A DNA stretch of 64,000 nt, taken from contig NZ_JACAOS010000002.1 of assembly GCF_013386165.1 (NCBI RefSeq), positions 62,001-126,000 on the forward strand, written 5' to 3'. Shown here piece after piece: positions 1 to 8,167 of the stretch; the first letter of the stretch is position 1, and every line of letters begins with the position of its first letter. A program made the translations under genes and the position numbers. This DNA comes from Pseudomonas gingeri (GTDB lineage Bacteria > Pseudomonadota > Gammaproteobacteria > Pseudomonadales > Pseudomonadaceae). Under the pieces are notes generated by a model. The model saw only the letters and a program-made list of their open reading frames with translations, was not told where the DNA came from and made no database searches.

Positions 1-428
1 TCTTGAGCACCACTGAGGTATACGCGCTGTGCGGCGATGATTTCTGGGATTCGCTGACCAACCACCCTGACGTGATCAAGACTTACTACAACTGGGCGGC
101 GGCACAGGAGCTGCGTCAAGGTAATGCGTTCCAGGCGATGCGCTTCGGGGGCATTAACTGGTTCAACTACCGTGGCTCGGATGATGCAACCACCATCAGC
201 GTCAAGCCAAACGAGGCGAAGTTCTTCCCGAAAGGTGCTCCAGGCATCTTCAAGGTCGCCTACGCCCCTGGTGAGACCTTCGAGTGGGTGAACACTCCAG
301 GCAAGCCGATTTATATCCTCCCGATCTTCGATATCCAGCGGAAGGCGTGGTGGAAGGTCGAGGCGTACAGCTACCCGCTGCACATCTGCACTCGCCCCGA
401 AGTCCTGATGTCCGCCAAGTTGAAATAG
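1..428 (+). CDS. Phage major capsid protein, C-terminal part (lambda gpE type)
   Basis: The reading frame is open from the window edge, so the gene begins upstream and only about the last 141 residues are visible. The stretch YALCGDDFWDSL, a following NWAAAQELR and the tail ending RPEVLMSAKLK are typical of the major capsid protein E family, which forms the icosahedral shell of lambda-like heads. It is followed after 2 nt by a head-tail joining gene, the usual order in such phages. A capsid gene next to a contractile tail argues that the element is a true prophage and not a headless tailocin. The family call rests on remembered sequence features. Confidence 0.85.
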   Translation, partial: LSTTEVYALCGDDFWDSLTNHPDVIKTYYNWAAAQELRQGNAFQAMRFGGINWFNYRGSDDATTISVKPNEAKFFPKGAPGIFKVAYAPGETFEWVNTPGKPIYILPIFDIQRKAWWKVEAYSYPLHICTRPEVLMSAKLK

Positions 429-430
429 CC

Positions 431-781
431 ATGGCCATTGATTGGGATAGCGCTGTGCTGGCGCCGCTGGAGAAAGTGTTCGGCGAAGGAAAAAGCCCGG
501 ATAACCAACCGATGTTTTATCCAGCCTTGGGCGCGCGCTATCCCATTGATGGCGTTTTTGATGCGGCTTATCGCGACGTCGATTTTTCTGATCCGCTGAC
601 CGGGGCAACCTCGGCTCAGCCGGTACTGGGTGTTCGCCTCGCTCTTTTTGAGACGCTCTTTAAGGCACCCCCAGTTCAGGATGATCAGGTCTATATCCCC
701 AGTGTTGGCAAGCGGTTTTTGGTGACGGATGTTCGTCCAGATAGTCACGGCTGGGCCAAACTCATGCTGAGTGAAATGTGA
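431..781 (+). CDS. Phage head-tail joining protein (gpFII/attachment type)
   Basis: A 116-residue protein that starts at the ATG two bases after the capsid stop; longer upstream starts would run through the capsid gene. It begins MAIDWDSAVLAPLEKVFGEG and carries an internal region, PVLGVRLALFETLFKAPP, followed by a small beta-rich end. Size and place between capsid and tail genes fit the joining proteins that close the head and receive the tail. Its stop overlaps the next start (TGATG). Function is inferred from position and family resemblance. Confidence 0.65.
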   Translation: MAIDWDSAVLAPLEKVFGEGKSPDNQPMFYPALGARYPIDGVFDAAYRDVDFSDPLTGATSAQPVLGVRLALFETLFKAPPVQDDQVYIPSVGKRFLVTDVRPDSHGWAKLMLSEM

Positions 782-1467
782 TGACGACTACCTCTGAACT
801 ACGGCAGATCACGGCCGAGGCGCTGAAGGTGGGGACGGCCGCCGGCGCCAATGTTTTTGCGGCCAGGACCTGGCCGACCTGGAACGGAAGTTACCCCATT
901 ATCTGGCTACACGCGCCGGAGGAGGACAAGGATTCGCTGGGGCGTCAGGGCGGTCCGCAGTTCACTGTGACGGCCACGATCCGGATCAGTGCTCGACTGC
1001 AACTCAAGGCGCTCCCGAAGAATGCAGCAGCCGGCGCGATGATTCTGGCGCTGGAAGCCATGCAACGCCAGATTGAAATGGCGCTGATCAACTTCCCGCC
1101 GCTTATGAGCAGGCTGCAGCAGTTCCCCTTCATTCGTTCCCATATGCGTGAGGACGGCGAGGGCGAGCAAAACATTGGCGAACTGGTCATGGATGTCGGT
1201 ATGGAGTTTTACCAGGGCCCCGAGGACTTCTATCCACTGGAAGGGGCTGCCGATGAACCGCCGTTCGATCCGGTGGCCGCTGCCGCTGTTCAGCCCATCG
1301 TGCCGCTGACCGAGTTCAACGTCACTGCCGACCTTATCAACGTCGTCGACACCACGGGCACCTATTCCGATCCGCCATTCCCTGGCGCAGTTACACCAAC
1401 TCCGCGCACTGTCGGCCCTGACGGGCGCGCAGAGGGCGGTCTCACGTTCGAATTTCCGCAGGAGTGA
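781..1467 (+). CDS. Phage structural protein, probable tail completion or terminator protein
   Basis: 228 residues. A GTG three bases earlier is possible, but the ATG at 781 shares its first base with the upstream stop and is preferred. The N-terminal 150 residues look like a compact alpha/beta head-tail connector or tail-terminator protein. The last 80 residues are rich in proline, alanine and threonine and low in complexity. Its place between the head-tail joiner and the DUF2635/sheath genes is where Mu-like phages keep the tail terminator. I cannot name the family with certainty. Confidence 0.5.
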   Translation: MTTTSELRQITAEALKVGTAAGANVFAARTWPTWNGSYPIIWLHAPEEDKDSLGRQGGPQFTVTATIRISARLQLKALPKNAAAGAMILALEAMQRQIEMALINFPPLMSRLQQFPFIRSHMREDGEGEQNIGELVMDVGMEFYQGPEDFYPLEGAADEPPFDPVAAAAVQPIVPLTEFNVTADLINVVDTTGTYSDPPFPGAVTPTPRTVGPDGRAEGGLTFEFPQE

Positions 1468-1469
1468 TC

Positions 1470-1712
1470 ATGCGCATTTATGCCTCTCCTGGGTTGCTGG
1501 TACGCGACCCGGTCAAACGCGATTTCCTGCCATCCGAAGGCCGCGAGGTTCCGGACGACGACCTCTACTGGTTACGCCGGCTGAGTTGTGGTGATGCCAC
1601 GTTGACCCAGCCCGACGAGATATCCGTCGAGCCAAAAGCCCCCGCAAAAAACACCCCGACTCAGCCCTCGGCAGAGCCCCCTGAAACCCATGAAGGGAGC
1701 GACAGTCAATGA
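1470..1712 (+). CDS. DUF2635 phage protein (Mu gp38-like)
   Basis: 80 residues from the ATG at 1470; a GTG at 1464 is also in frame. The motif RIYASPGLLVRDPVKRDFLP followed by EVPDDDLYWLRRL is the DUF2635 signature found directly before the sheath gene in Mu-like phages. The C-terminal 35 residues are proline- and glutamate-rich and probably disordered. Its stop overlaps the sheath start. The molecular role is unknown; an assembly role in the tail is inferred from the conserved place. Confidence 0.75.
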   Translation: MRIYASPGLLVRDPVKRDFLPSEGREVPDDDLYWLRRLSCGDATLTQPDEISVEPKAPAKNTPTQPSAEPPETHEGSDSQ

Positions 1713-3190
1713 CCGTCCCGTTCAGCAACATCCCGTCGAACCTGCGGGTTCCACTGTTCTACGCCGAGGTCGACAACTCCCAGGCCAATAGCGGTGCGCA
1801 GACTCAGCGCACCTTGATCGTCGGTCAGATTACTGCCTCTGGCAACGGTTTGCCCGGGGTTCCGGTGCTTGGCCAGGGCGTCAGCGATGCTCAGGCCAAA
1901 GGCGGCTTGGGCTCGATGCTGGCACTGATGACCGCTGCCTATAAGAATTCGGATAGCTTCGGAGAGGTCTGGTTTCTGCCGCTGGCGGATGCCTCTGGTG
2001 CCGTTTCTGCCACGGGTACCGTTGCCATCGTTGGCACCCCGACCGCTACTGGCGTGATCTCCCTCTATATCGGGGGGCAATTGATCAGCCTGACAGTCAC
2101 CACCGGCGAGCTCGCGGCTGATATCGCCACCGCCCTGGCGGCGCTGGTGAACGGATCGGGTGACCTGCTGCCGGTAACGGCTACGGCAGCCACCTCGACG
2201 GTGACGCTCACTGCGAAGAACGGGGGCACCGGTGGCAACGAGATTGACCTTCGCCTGAACTACCTGGGCACCGCTGGTGGTGAAAGCACCCCTGCCGGCT
2301 TGACGCTAACCCTGACCCAAATGGCTGGCGGGGCGACCAACCCGGTGCTGGACGCCGCGTTGTCGACCCTGGGTGATGAGGCGTTCGACATCATTGTCAG
2401 CCCCTACACCGACACCGCTTCACTGAACTCGTTGAAGAACCTGCTCAACGACAAGACTGGGCGCTGGAGCTATGCCAGTCAACTCTATGGCCATGTCTTT
2501 GCGGCCCAGCGCGGCACACTGTCGACGCTTTCCACCGCCGGCAATGCTCGCAACAACCAGCACGAAAGCATCATGGGATTCTACGACTCCCCGTCGCCGG
2601 CCTGGATCTGGGCTGCGGACTTGGCGGGTACTGCTGCTGTAGCCTTGCGTGCGGATCCTGGCCGTCCGTTGCAGACCCTGGCGCTGAGTACTGTGCTTGC
2701 GCCGCCGCCTGCTTCTCGCTTCGACCTGGGCGAGCGCAACACGCTGCTGTGGGACGGCATCTCGACGTTCACCGTGGCCAGCGACGGCACTGTCGCCATC
2801 GAGAACCTGATCACTACCTACCAGGTCAACGGGTTTGGCTCGCCGGACGATAGCTACCTGCAGGTGGAAACGCTGTTCTCGCTGATGTATGTGCTGCGTT
2901 TTTTGCGCTCGATCGTCACGTCTAAGTATGGTCGAGTAAAGCTCGCCGCCAATGGCACTCGGTTTGCGCCTGGCTCGGCCATTGTCACCCCAAACATCAT
3001 CCGAGCCGACTTGATCGCCGGGTATGGCACGCTTGAATACAACGGCTTTGCGCAGGATACCAAGGCCTTCGCCCAAGCTCTGATCGTCGAGAAGAATGCG
3101 ACCAACCCCAACCGGGTGGATGTGCTCTGGCCTGGCACTCTGATGAACCAGTTGCGCACCTTCGCGCTGCTCGCCCAATTCCGCCTGTAA
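1709..3190 (+). CDS. Contractile tail sheath protein (Mu gpL-like)
   Basis: 493 residues. The N-terminus (MTVPFSNIPSNLRVPLFYAE, then a region beginning TQRTLIVGQ) and the C-terminus (VDVLWPGTLMNQLRTFALLAQFRL) match the Mu-type sheath family, which forms the outer contractile cylinder of a myovirus tail. Residues of about 85-170 form a Thr/Ala/Gly-rich insertion that is probably the surface-exposed domain. It precedes the tube gene, as in Mu (L then M). The gene starts inside the stop of the DUF2635 gene, so translation is probably coupled. Confidence 0.9.
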   Translation: MTVPFSNIPSNLRVPLFYAEVDNSQANSGAQTQRTLIVGQITASGNGLPGVPVLGQGVSDAQAKGGLGSMLALMTAAYKNSDSFGEVWFLPLADASGAVSATGTVAIVGTPTATGVISLYIGGQLISLTVTTGELAADIATALAALVNGSGDLLPVTATAATSTVTLTAKNGGTGGNEIDLRLNYLGTAGGESTPAGLTLTLTQMAGGATNPVLDAALSTLGDEAFDIIVSPYTDTASLNSLKNLLNDKTGRWSYASQLYGHVFAAQRGTLSTLSTAGNARNNQHESIMGFYDSPSPAWIWAADLAGTAAVALRADPGRPLQTLALSTVLAPPPASRFDLGERNTLLWDGISTFTVASDGTVAIENLITTYQVNGFGSPDDSYLQVETLFSLMYVLRFLRSIVTSKYGRVKLAANGTRFAPGSAIVTPNIIRADLIAGYGTLEYNGFAQDTKAFAQALIVEKNATNPNRVDVLWPGTLMNQLRTFALLAQFRL

Positions 3191-3209
3191 CCCAGGCCTT
3201 TCGTCAACG

Positions 3210-3240
3210 ACCGCCTTGAGCGGTTTTTTTTCGCCTGGAG
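3210..3240 (+). terminator. Hairpin with T-run and CTGGAG ribosome site, copy 1 of 3
   Basis: ACCGC-CTTGA-GCGGT stem-loop followed by eight T residues (3210-3231), then GCCTGGAG ending 7 bases before the tube ATG. It can act as an intrinsic terminator or attenuator after the sheath gene and also supplies the tube gene's ribosome-binding site. The same arrangement recurs at 10789 and 14656. Confidence 0.7.
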
Positions 3241-3246
3241 AAAAAC

Positions 3247-3612
3247 ATGGCTGATACCAACCGCCTGGCCGGGACCTGCTACCTGAGCATCGATGGCGTG
3301 AATTACATGCTGGCTGGCGACTTCTCCTACAAGGTTTCCGGGGTGTCCCGCGAAACCCTGAAGGGACAGGACGGGGTGCACGGCTACAGCGAAACCCCGC
3401 AGCCTGGCTACATCGCCGCAACCCTGCGGGACGCTTCGAACCTGAGCATTGCCGACATCAATGCGATGAACGACGCCACCGTCGTGGCCGAGCTCGCGAA
3501 TGGCAAAACGATCATTGGTCGCAACATGTGGACCACCGAGCAACAAGAATCCAAGTCCTCCGACGCGACTATCGAAGTCAAGTGGGAAGGCCCTTCCGTG
3601 ACGGAGAACTAA
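3247..3612 (+). CDS. Phage tail tube protein (Mu gpM-like)
   Basis: 121 residues, the normal size of the family. Features are the opening NRLAGTCYLSIDGVNYML, the central SRETLKGQDGVHGYSETPQP and the end DATIEVKWEGPSVTEN, all characteristic of Mu-type tubes. The protein polymerises into the inner tube around the tape measure and inside the sheath. It has its own ribosome site (CTGGAG) after the copy-1 hairpin and is followed after 3 nt by the tail assembly chaperone. Confidence 0.9.
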   Translation: MADTNRLAGTCYLSIDGVNYMLAGDFSYKVSGVSRETLKGQDGVHGYSETPQPGYIAATLRDASNLSIADINAMNDATVVAELANGKTIIGRNMWTTEQQESKSSDATIEVKWEGPSVTEN

Positions 3613-3615
3613 TCC

Positions 3616-3906
3616 ATGCCTGAAGACGAAATCACCATCACCCTTGCCAAGCCCATCATTGTTGGCAAGGGCGACAACCCCATCACTTATGACGAAATCA
3701 AGCTTCGCGAACCCACTGCCGGCGAGATGGAAAAAGCGTCGCGCGCTGATACCTCGGTCGGGGCTGCCATCACACTGATCAGCCTGATTGCTGTTATTCC
3801 GCGCGGTGTCGTCGAGAAGTTCAGCAAGCGCGATCTGGTCGCTGCGAACAAGTACCTCGAGGGTTTTTCCGACGCTGGTCAGGTGGAGGAGGCTGGCCAG
3901 AACTGA
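3616..3906 (+). CDS. Tail assembly chaperone, short form (Mu gp41-like, TAC family)
   Basis: 96 residues. It opens MPEDEITITLAKPIIVGKGD and contains YDEIKLREPTAGEMEKA, the signature of the tail assembly chaperone family of Mu-like phages. The chaperone coats the tape measure during tube growth. It lies between tube and tape measure, as expected. A heptamer G GGT TTT at 3861-3867 sits in the right frame for a -1 slip that would bypass the stop at 3904 and make a longer form (see next entry). Confidence 0.85.
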   Translation: MPEDEITITLAKPIIVGKGDNPITYDEIKLREPTAGEMEKASRADTSVGAAITLISLIAVIPRGVVEKFSKRDLVAANKYLEGFSDAGQVEEAGQN

Positions 3907-4025
3907 TTGCCGAACTGACCCGGTATTACCACTGGGGGCCGCGCGATGCGTGGTCGCTCACCCTGGCGGAGCTGATCGAATGGAACAAGCAGGCCATTCG
4001 CATGACGAGTAATCAAAATGCCTGA
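3616..4025 (+). CDS. Tail assembly chaperone, predicted -1 frameshift product
   Basis: Slipping back one base at 3861-3867 (zero-frame codons GGT TTT become GGG TTT) leads into a frame open to the TGA at 4023-4025. The extension contains ELIAELTRYYHWGPRDAW and SLTLAELIEWNKQAIRMTSN, which resembles the short GpE/gp42 proteins encoded after the chaperone in P2- and Mu-like phages. The extension has no good start codon of its own, which favours a frameshift. It overlaps the tape-measure start by 8 nt. Frame, heptamer and extension are seen; that slipping occurs is inferred from related phages. Confidence 0.65.
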
Positions 4026-5994
4026 CTTCAAAATAGTCATCAGCGCCGTAGACAAGGCGACGGCTACATTTCGCAAGGTCAATGATGGCGTCAGTCGCCT
4101 GACACGGCCTTTCGAAGAGGTCGGCAAGTCCTTCAAGAGTCTCGGTCGCGAGCTTGGGTTTGAGCGAATCGGTAAAAACCTCACCACTATCGGTCGCGAG
4201 GCCGGCGGCGCAGCCCGAAGCGTTGGGATGATCGTCGCGCCCATGGCTGCGCTCACTGGTGTTGGGACTGTGGCGGGTATCGCTGCCCTGGCCAACAACT
4301 GGGCCAACCTGGGGCGTTCAATCGACAACAGTGCACGCGGTATCGGTATATCTACCGGGCAGCTCCAGAGCTTCCAGGGCGCCGCCAAGATGGTCGGCAT
4401 CGACGCTGGGACCACAACTGCCAGTATGGATAGCCTGGCTACCACCATGCAGGATGCGCAGTGGGGCCGAAATCAGGGTGCGTTGCTGATGCTCAACAAG
4501 CTCGGCATCGGACTCAAGAAAACGAAGGACGGGGCTTGGGATGTGGTCGGTCAGTACAAGGCGATTGCCAACGCCGTGGCCGGACAGAAGAGCCCCCAGG
4601 TTCAGGCGCTGATTGCCAACAACCTGGGCCTGGGCGGCATGCTGCCGTTCTTGCGCGAGGGCGCTGCGGGCATTGAGCAATACGAGGACACCGTCCGGCG
4701 TCTCGGCTACGTCATGAGCGACAGCGCGGTTAAGCAGGGCAAGGAGTTTTCCAAAAGCTTGGCTGGCCTGAACATCGCCGTCGACGGTACCAAGAATGCG
4801 ATCGGCGACAAGTTGATTCCGATCATGAAGCCGTTGATTGACCAGTTCACCAATTGGCTGGCGACGAACCGAGAACTGATCGCCACCAACATCGCTGATT
4901 GGGCCAAGGGCTTTGCCACTTGGATCAATAAGATCGACTGGAAGGAGGTCGGGGACGGGATCATCAACTTCGGCAAGGGCGTTGGTAAGCTCGTCGACTG
5001 GCTTGGTGGCTGGGAGAACGCCGCGCTGCTGGTGGTTGGTGTCATGAATGCCGGGCTGATCGCCGGTGTCATTTCGCTCGGCGTGACTCTGGTCACCGGC
5101 GGTGCTGGGATTCTGTCCTTCATCGGCATCCTCTGGCAATGGCAGGCCGCTGCTACTGCTACGGCTGCGGCGCAGGGTGCGCTGACCGCAAGCTCTGCTG
5201 CCGGATTTCTGGGCAAGGCAGGTTTTGTGGGGGCGGCAGGTGCCGCTGGCTATGGTGCTGGCACGCTGATCAACGATCACTTTGTTCAGGGAACTAAATT
5301 CCAGGGGTGGCTTGGTGACAAGATCGCCAGAGGCCTGGCGTTTTTCGGAAATGACGAAGCCAAGCAGGCTGTTGCCACCACAGATATATCCAATGGAGTG
5401 ATTCCTGGAGGTCGCGACAAGTCCACGTCGGTGTCCAAGTTTTTCGAAGATCATGGTTGGACCAAAGCTCAGGCAAGTGGCATTGCGGTAAACCTCGGCG
5501 CTGAAAGCAACTTCGATCCTTCTGCCTATGGTGATGGTGGGCGCGCTTACGGCCTTGGCCAGTGGCATCAGGACCGGCAGCAGGCTTTCGCGAAGTGGGC
5601 GGGCAAAAGCATTCATGGCTCCAGCGTAGAAGAGCAGCTGGGCTTTGTTCAATACGAACTGACACAGGGCGCCGAGAAATCCGCCGGGGATCAGTTGCGC
5701 GGCGCGAAGACCGCGAGCGAAGCGGGTGAGATTGTTTCCAGAAAATATGAGCGGCCTGCCGCTGCGGACTGGGAGGCCGCTCGGCGTGGAAAGCTGGCGG
5801 AAATGCTATCAAACCCAGCACCTGACGGGCCGTATACCCAAGGCGCTGCTCAGGGGGCCGGTTCTGGTGGGAAAATACAGGTTGATGTGAACCTGAAGGG
5901 TGCGCCCGAGGGAACTACAGCCAAGGTCAAAGCCCAGGGAAACACCCAGGCATCCAGTCGTATCGCATATAACGGAGTGGGAGCAATCGCATGA
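4018..5994 (+). CDS. Tail tape measure protein with C-terminal phage lysozyme domain
   Basis: 658 residues, Ala/Gly-rich and mostly helical, with hydrophobic stretches around 75-95 and 340-375, as usual for tape measures that set tail length and enter the host envelope. Residues of about 465-600 form a phage-tail lysozyme domain: a segment starting KFFEDHGWTKAQASGIA, then NLGAESNFDPSA, whose glutamate is the likely catalytic residue, then GRAYGLGQWHQDRQ. This domain would cut peptidoglycan locally during DNA entry. The tape measure is short for Pseudomonas myoviruses, implying a short tail. The stop overlaps the next gene by 4 nt. Confidence 0.9.
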   Translation: MPDFKIVISAVDKATATFRKVNDGVSRLTRPFEEVGKSFKSLGRELGFERIGKNLTTIGREAGGAARSVGMIVAPMAALTGVGTVAGIAALANNWANLGRSIDNSARGIGISTGQLQSFQGAAKMVGIDAGTTTASMDSLATTMQDAQWGRNQGALLMLNKLGIGLKKTKDGAWDVVGQYKAIANAVAGQKSPQVQALIANNLGLGGMLPFLREGAAGIEQYEDTVRRLGYVMSDSAVKQGKEFSKSLAGLNIAVDGTKNAIGDKLIPIMKPLIDQFTNWLATNRELIATNIADWAKGFATWINKIDWKEVGDGIINFGKGVGKLVDWLGGWENAALLVVGVMNAGLIAGVISLGVTLVTGGAGILSFIGILWQWQAAATATAAAQGALTASSAAGFLGKAGFVGAAGAAGYGAGTLINDHFVQGTKFQGWLGDKIARGLAFFGNDEAKQAVATTDISNGVIPGGRDKSTSVSKFFEDHGWTKAQASGIAVNLGAESNFDPSAYGDGGRAYGLGQWHQDRQQAFAKWAGKSIHGSSVEEQLGFVQYELTQGAEKSAGDQLRGAKTASEAGEIVSRKYERPAAADWEAARRGKLAEMLSNPAPDGPYTQGAAQGAGSGGKIQVDVNLKGAPEGTTAKVKAQGNTQASSRIAYNGVGAIA

Positions 5995-7421
5995 GCCTGC
6001 TTTCCGACATTATCCAGATCGCCCAGGACTCCAACAAGACCTGGACCGAGATGCTCAACCAGGCGTCGTTCCGTGGCGTGCCGTTCGCAGTCTATGGCGG
6101 CGATGCGCGCTTCGGTCGTCGTCTGGCTATGCACGAATACCCTGGCCGAGATAAGCCGTACATCGAGGACATGGGCCGCTCGACGCGCCGGATTCGCATG
6201 AGCGGCTTTCTTGTGACCGACAGCTTGGTCTATGGCGGCGGCAGTGTCCTGGCGCAGCGTGATGCACTCGTCGCTGCGGCGGAGAAGGCCGGCCCCGGCG
6301 CACTGGTGCATCCAACCCTGGGGGCGTTGAAGGTCAGCGTCCCGACCGAGGGGTTGAGCGTTGTCGAGCGCTGGGACATGGGGCGCTACTTTGAAATCAG
6401 CTTCAGCTTTATCGAGTCTGGCGACCGGGTCTTTCCGACCATCACCTCGGACAGCGGTTCGCTGCTGGACAAGCTGGCAGCTGCGCTCGGGCTATCTTCG
6501 GCACTGGACTTTGCTCGCAAGGTGATCGGCGGCGTTACGGCGGTGATCAATGCGGTTGAAGGGGTCATCAAGTTCGGCAAGGCCATCGTCGGGATGGTCG
6601 TGGGCGTGATCGCCGACTTCAAGGTTTTGGTCGGGCGTATCACCCATGACGTGCGCAGCATCACCAGCCTGGGGGCATTGCTCACTGGCGATTTTGGGCG
6701 CTATGCCAACGGCAACGTCAGCAGCGCGCTCACTACCAGCAAGAACGCCCGGAACGCAAGTGCGACCATGGCCGACCTGATCGCCCAGAACACCACCAAT
6801 CGCGTGGCAGTCGACACGGCCATGAATACCTTGGTGAGCGCCGCAGCGAACCTGGATGCATCGAGCGGGACCGCCTTCACGGATGCCGTGCAGGGCGTTA
6901 TGGATGCTCTGGTGACCAGCATCGCTGATCCGGGTGACGCGATCGCGCTGCTGGGGCCGCTGGCCTGCTTCACGCCGGCAACATTCGCCGGGGGTGGTGC
7001 TATCGGCGCGGCCCGCGAGGTTGCGCAGGATGCCACCAGTGCACTGCTGCGCCGGGCGGCCCTGGCTTCTATCGGTCAGGTGGTTGCTGCCTACGTTCCG
7101 ATCTCCTATGACGAAGCCATCAGCACCATGGGCGTGGTCACTGGGTTTATCGACGCTGAGTTGTTGGTGGCGGGGGATGCGGGGGACGATGAGAGTTATA
7201 ACGCGCTGATTGGTCTGCGCCAGGCCGTGGTCACCGATCTGACCACCGCCGGTGCAACGCTGCCACGCCTGGAGACGTTTTCCTTCCGGGCTCCGATGAA
7301 TGCCCTGTCCATGGCCAATCGTCTCTACCGAGACTCCACCCGGGCTGACGAGCTGATCCAGCAGGCTAACCCGGTTCATCCTGCCTTTATGCCGACGATG
7401 GTAAGTGCATTGGCCAAATGA
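5991..7421 (+). CDS. DNA circularization N-terminal domain tail protein (Mu gpN-like)
   Basis: 476 residues. The N-terminal 130 residues (FRGVPFAVYGGDARFGRR, HEYPGRDKPYIEDMGR) match the family called DNA-circularization N-terminal. Despite its name, this is a tail/baseplate hub protein in Mu-like phages (gpN). The rest is alanine-rich and helical. It overlaps the tape-measure stop by 4 nt and in Mu-like phages is followed by gpP; here an antisense gene is inserted between them. A weak hairpin (GGGCATTG...CAATGCCC, 7427-7449) lies just after the stop. Confidence 0.85.
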   Translation: MSLLSDIIQIAQDSNKTWTEMLNQASFRGVPFAVYGGDARFGRRLAMHEYPGRDKPYIEDMGRSTRRIRMSGFLVTDSLVYGGGSVLAQRDALVAAAEKAGPGALVHPTLGALKVSVPTEGLSVVERWDMGRYFEISFSFIESGDRVFPTITSDSGSLLDKLAAALGLSSALDFARKVIGGVTAVINAVEGVIKFGKAIVGMVVGVIADFKVLVGRITHDVRSITSLGALLTGDFGRYANGNVSSALTTSKNARNASATMADLIAQNTTNRVAVDTAMNTLVSAAANLDASSGTAFTDAVQGVMDALVTSIADPGDAIALLGPLACFTPATFAGGGAIGAAREVAQDATSALLRRAALASIGQVVAAYVPISYDEAISTMGVVTGFIDAELLVAGDAGDDESYNALIGLRQAVVTDLTTAGATLPRLETFSFRAPMNALSMANRLYRDSTRADELIQQANPVHPAFMPTMVSALAK

Positions 7422-7521
7422 AAGGGCATTGCCAGCGTCAATGCCCCCTAGGTTGTGTGATCCTGTGCAGCCTTGATGGTAGTTCTGACGCTACTCTCAA
7501 GGTAAGCACCGTTTTTTGCAT

Positions 7522-8019
7522 TCACTTCAACTTGCAAGCGCTCATAAATGTGTCAGCGTCTTTTGTAGCTCCCGCTGATGAAACCACTCCAGACCATTTG
7601 AAATCAGAGTCTTTGAGCTGCACGCCGACTTGAATTTTAGACTTGGCAGCTCGTATTCCCTTCAATATATTAAGGAGTGCATCTTTATCAGCGTCGGTCG
7701 TAGCTATCTGAGAGTATTTTTCATTGCGTTGTGATAGCTCTCCTTGAAATTCATGTATTGCTTCTTGACCAGTCTTGATCAGTATTCTGAAGCTCCCTGT
7801 CTCCAAATCATTCTTCGCTATCTTTTGGACGATAGCCATCGTCAGATGATCTGAGTCGCAGTCGAATATCAGTGAGTGGTAGGTGTCAATGTCACCCGCC
7901 AGAAATGCACTTTTCCCGCCTGAGAAGATGTCGTCTTTCGTATCGACATACCACCCTGCGGAAGCTGCCGTTGCGATAGTCATGCCAATGAGAGTTGTGG
8001 CGAGGGATAGTAAGCGCAT
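7522..8019 (-). CDS. Predicted secreted protein of unknown function, antisense moron in the tail operon
   Basis: 165 residues from the ATG at 8019, which has a good ribosome site (AGGA) and opens with a signal peptide, MRLLSLATTLIGMTIATAASA, before GWYVDT. A longer frame reaches 8145 but lacks such a site. The mature part contains HSLIFDCDSDHLTMAIVQKI and ends FMSACKLK, giving two cysteines that could form a disulfide. It reads against the tail genes, is AT-richer than them, and splits gpN from gpP. These are marks of a moron expressed in the lysogen. I do not recognise the family. Confidence 0.7.
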   Translation of the reverse strand: MRLLSLATTLIGMTIATAASAGWYVDTKDDIFSGGKSAFLAGDIDTYHSLIFDCDSDHLTMAIVQKIAKNDLETGSFRILIKTGQEAIHEFQGELSQRNEKYSQIATTDADKDALLNILKGIRAAKSKIQVGVQLKDSDFKWSGVVSSAGATKDADTFMSACKLK

Positions 8020-8167
8020 TACGAGGTCCTTTTGTTTATTCGCTGGTCGATATTGATGCCTTGGCCGCAGCTTGACGCAGGTGTTTGGCTGGCGTCTCTT
8101 CGTGTTGTAGCTAAAGCTGGCCCCAAGAATTAAGAGTTTTTTCATACCTACCTTCTACGGGTTTTCC

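Noticed and set aside
7979..8145. Longer version of the antisense secreted protein starting at 8145
   Set aside because: The extra 42 residues lack a ribosome site and would hide the clear signal peptide that starts at 8019.
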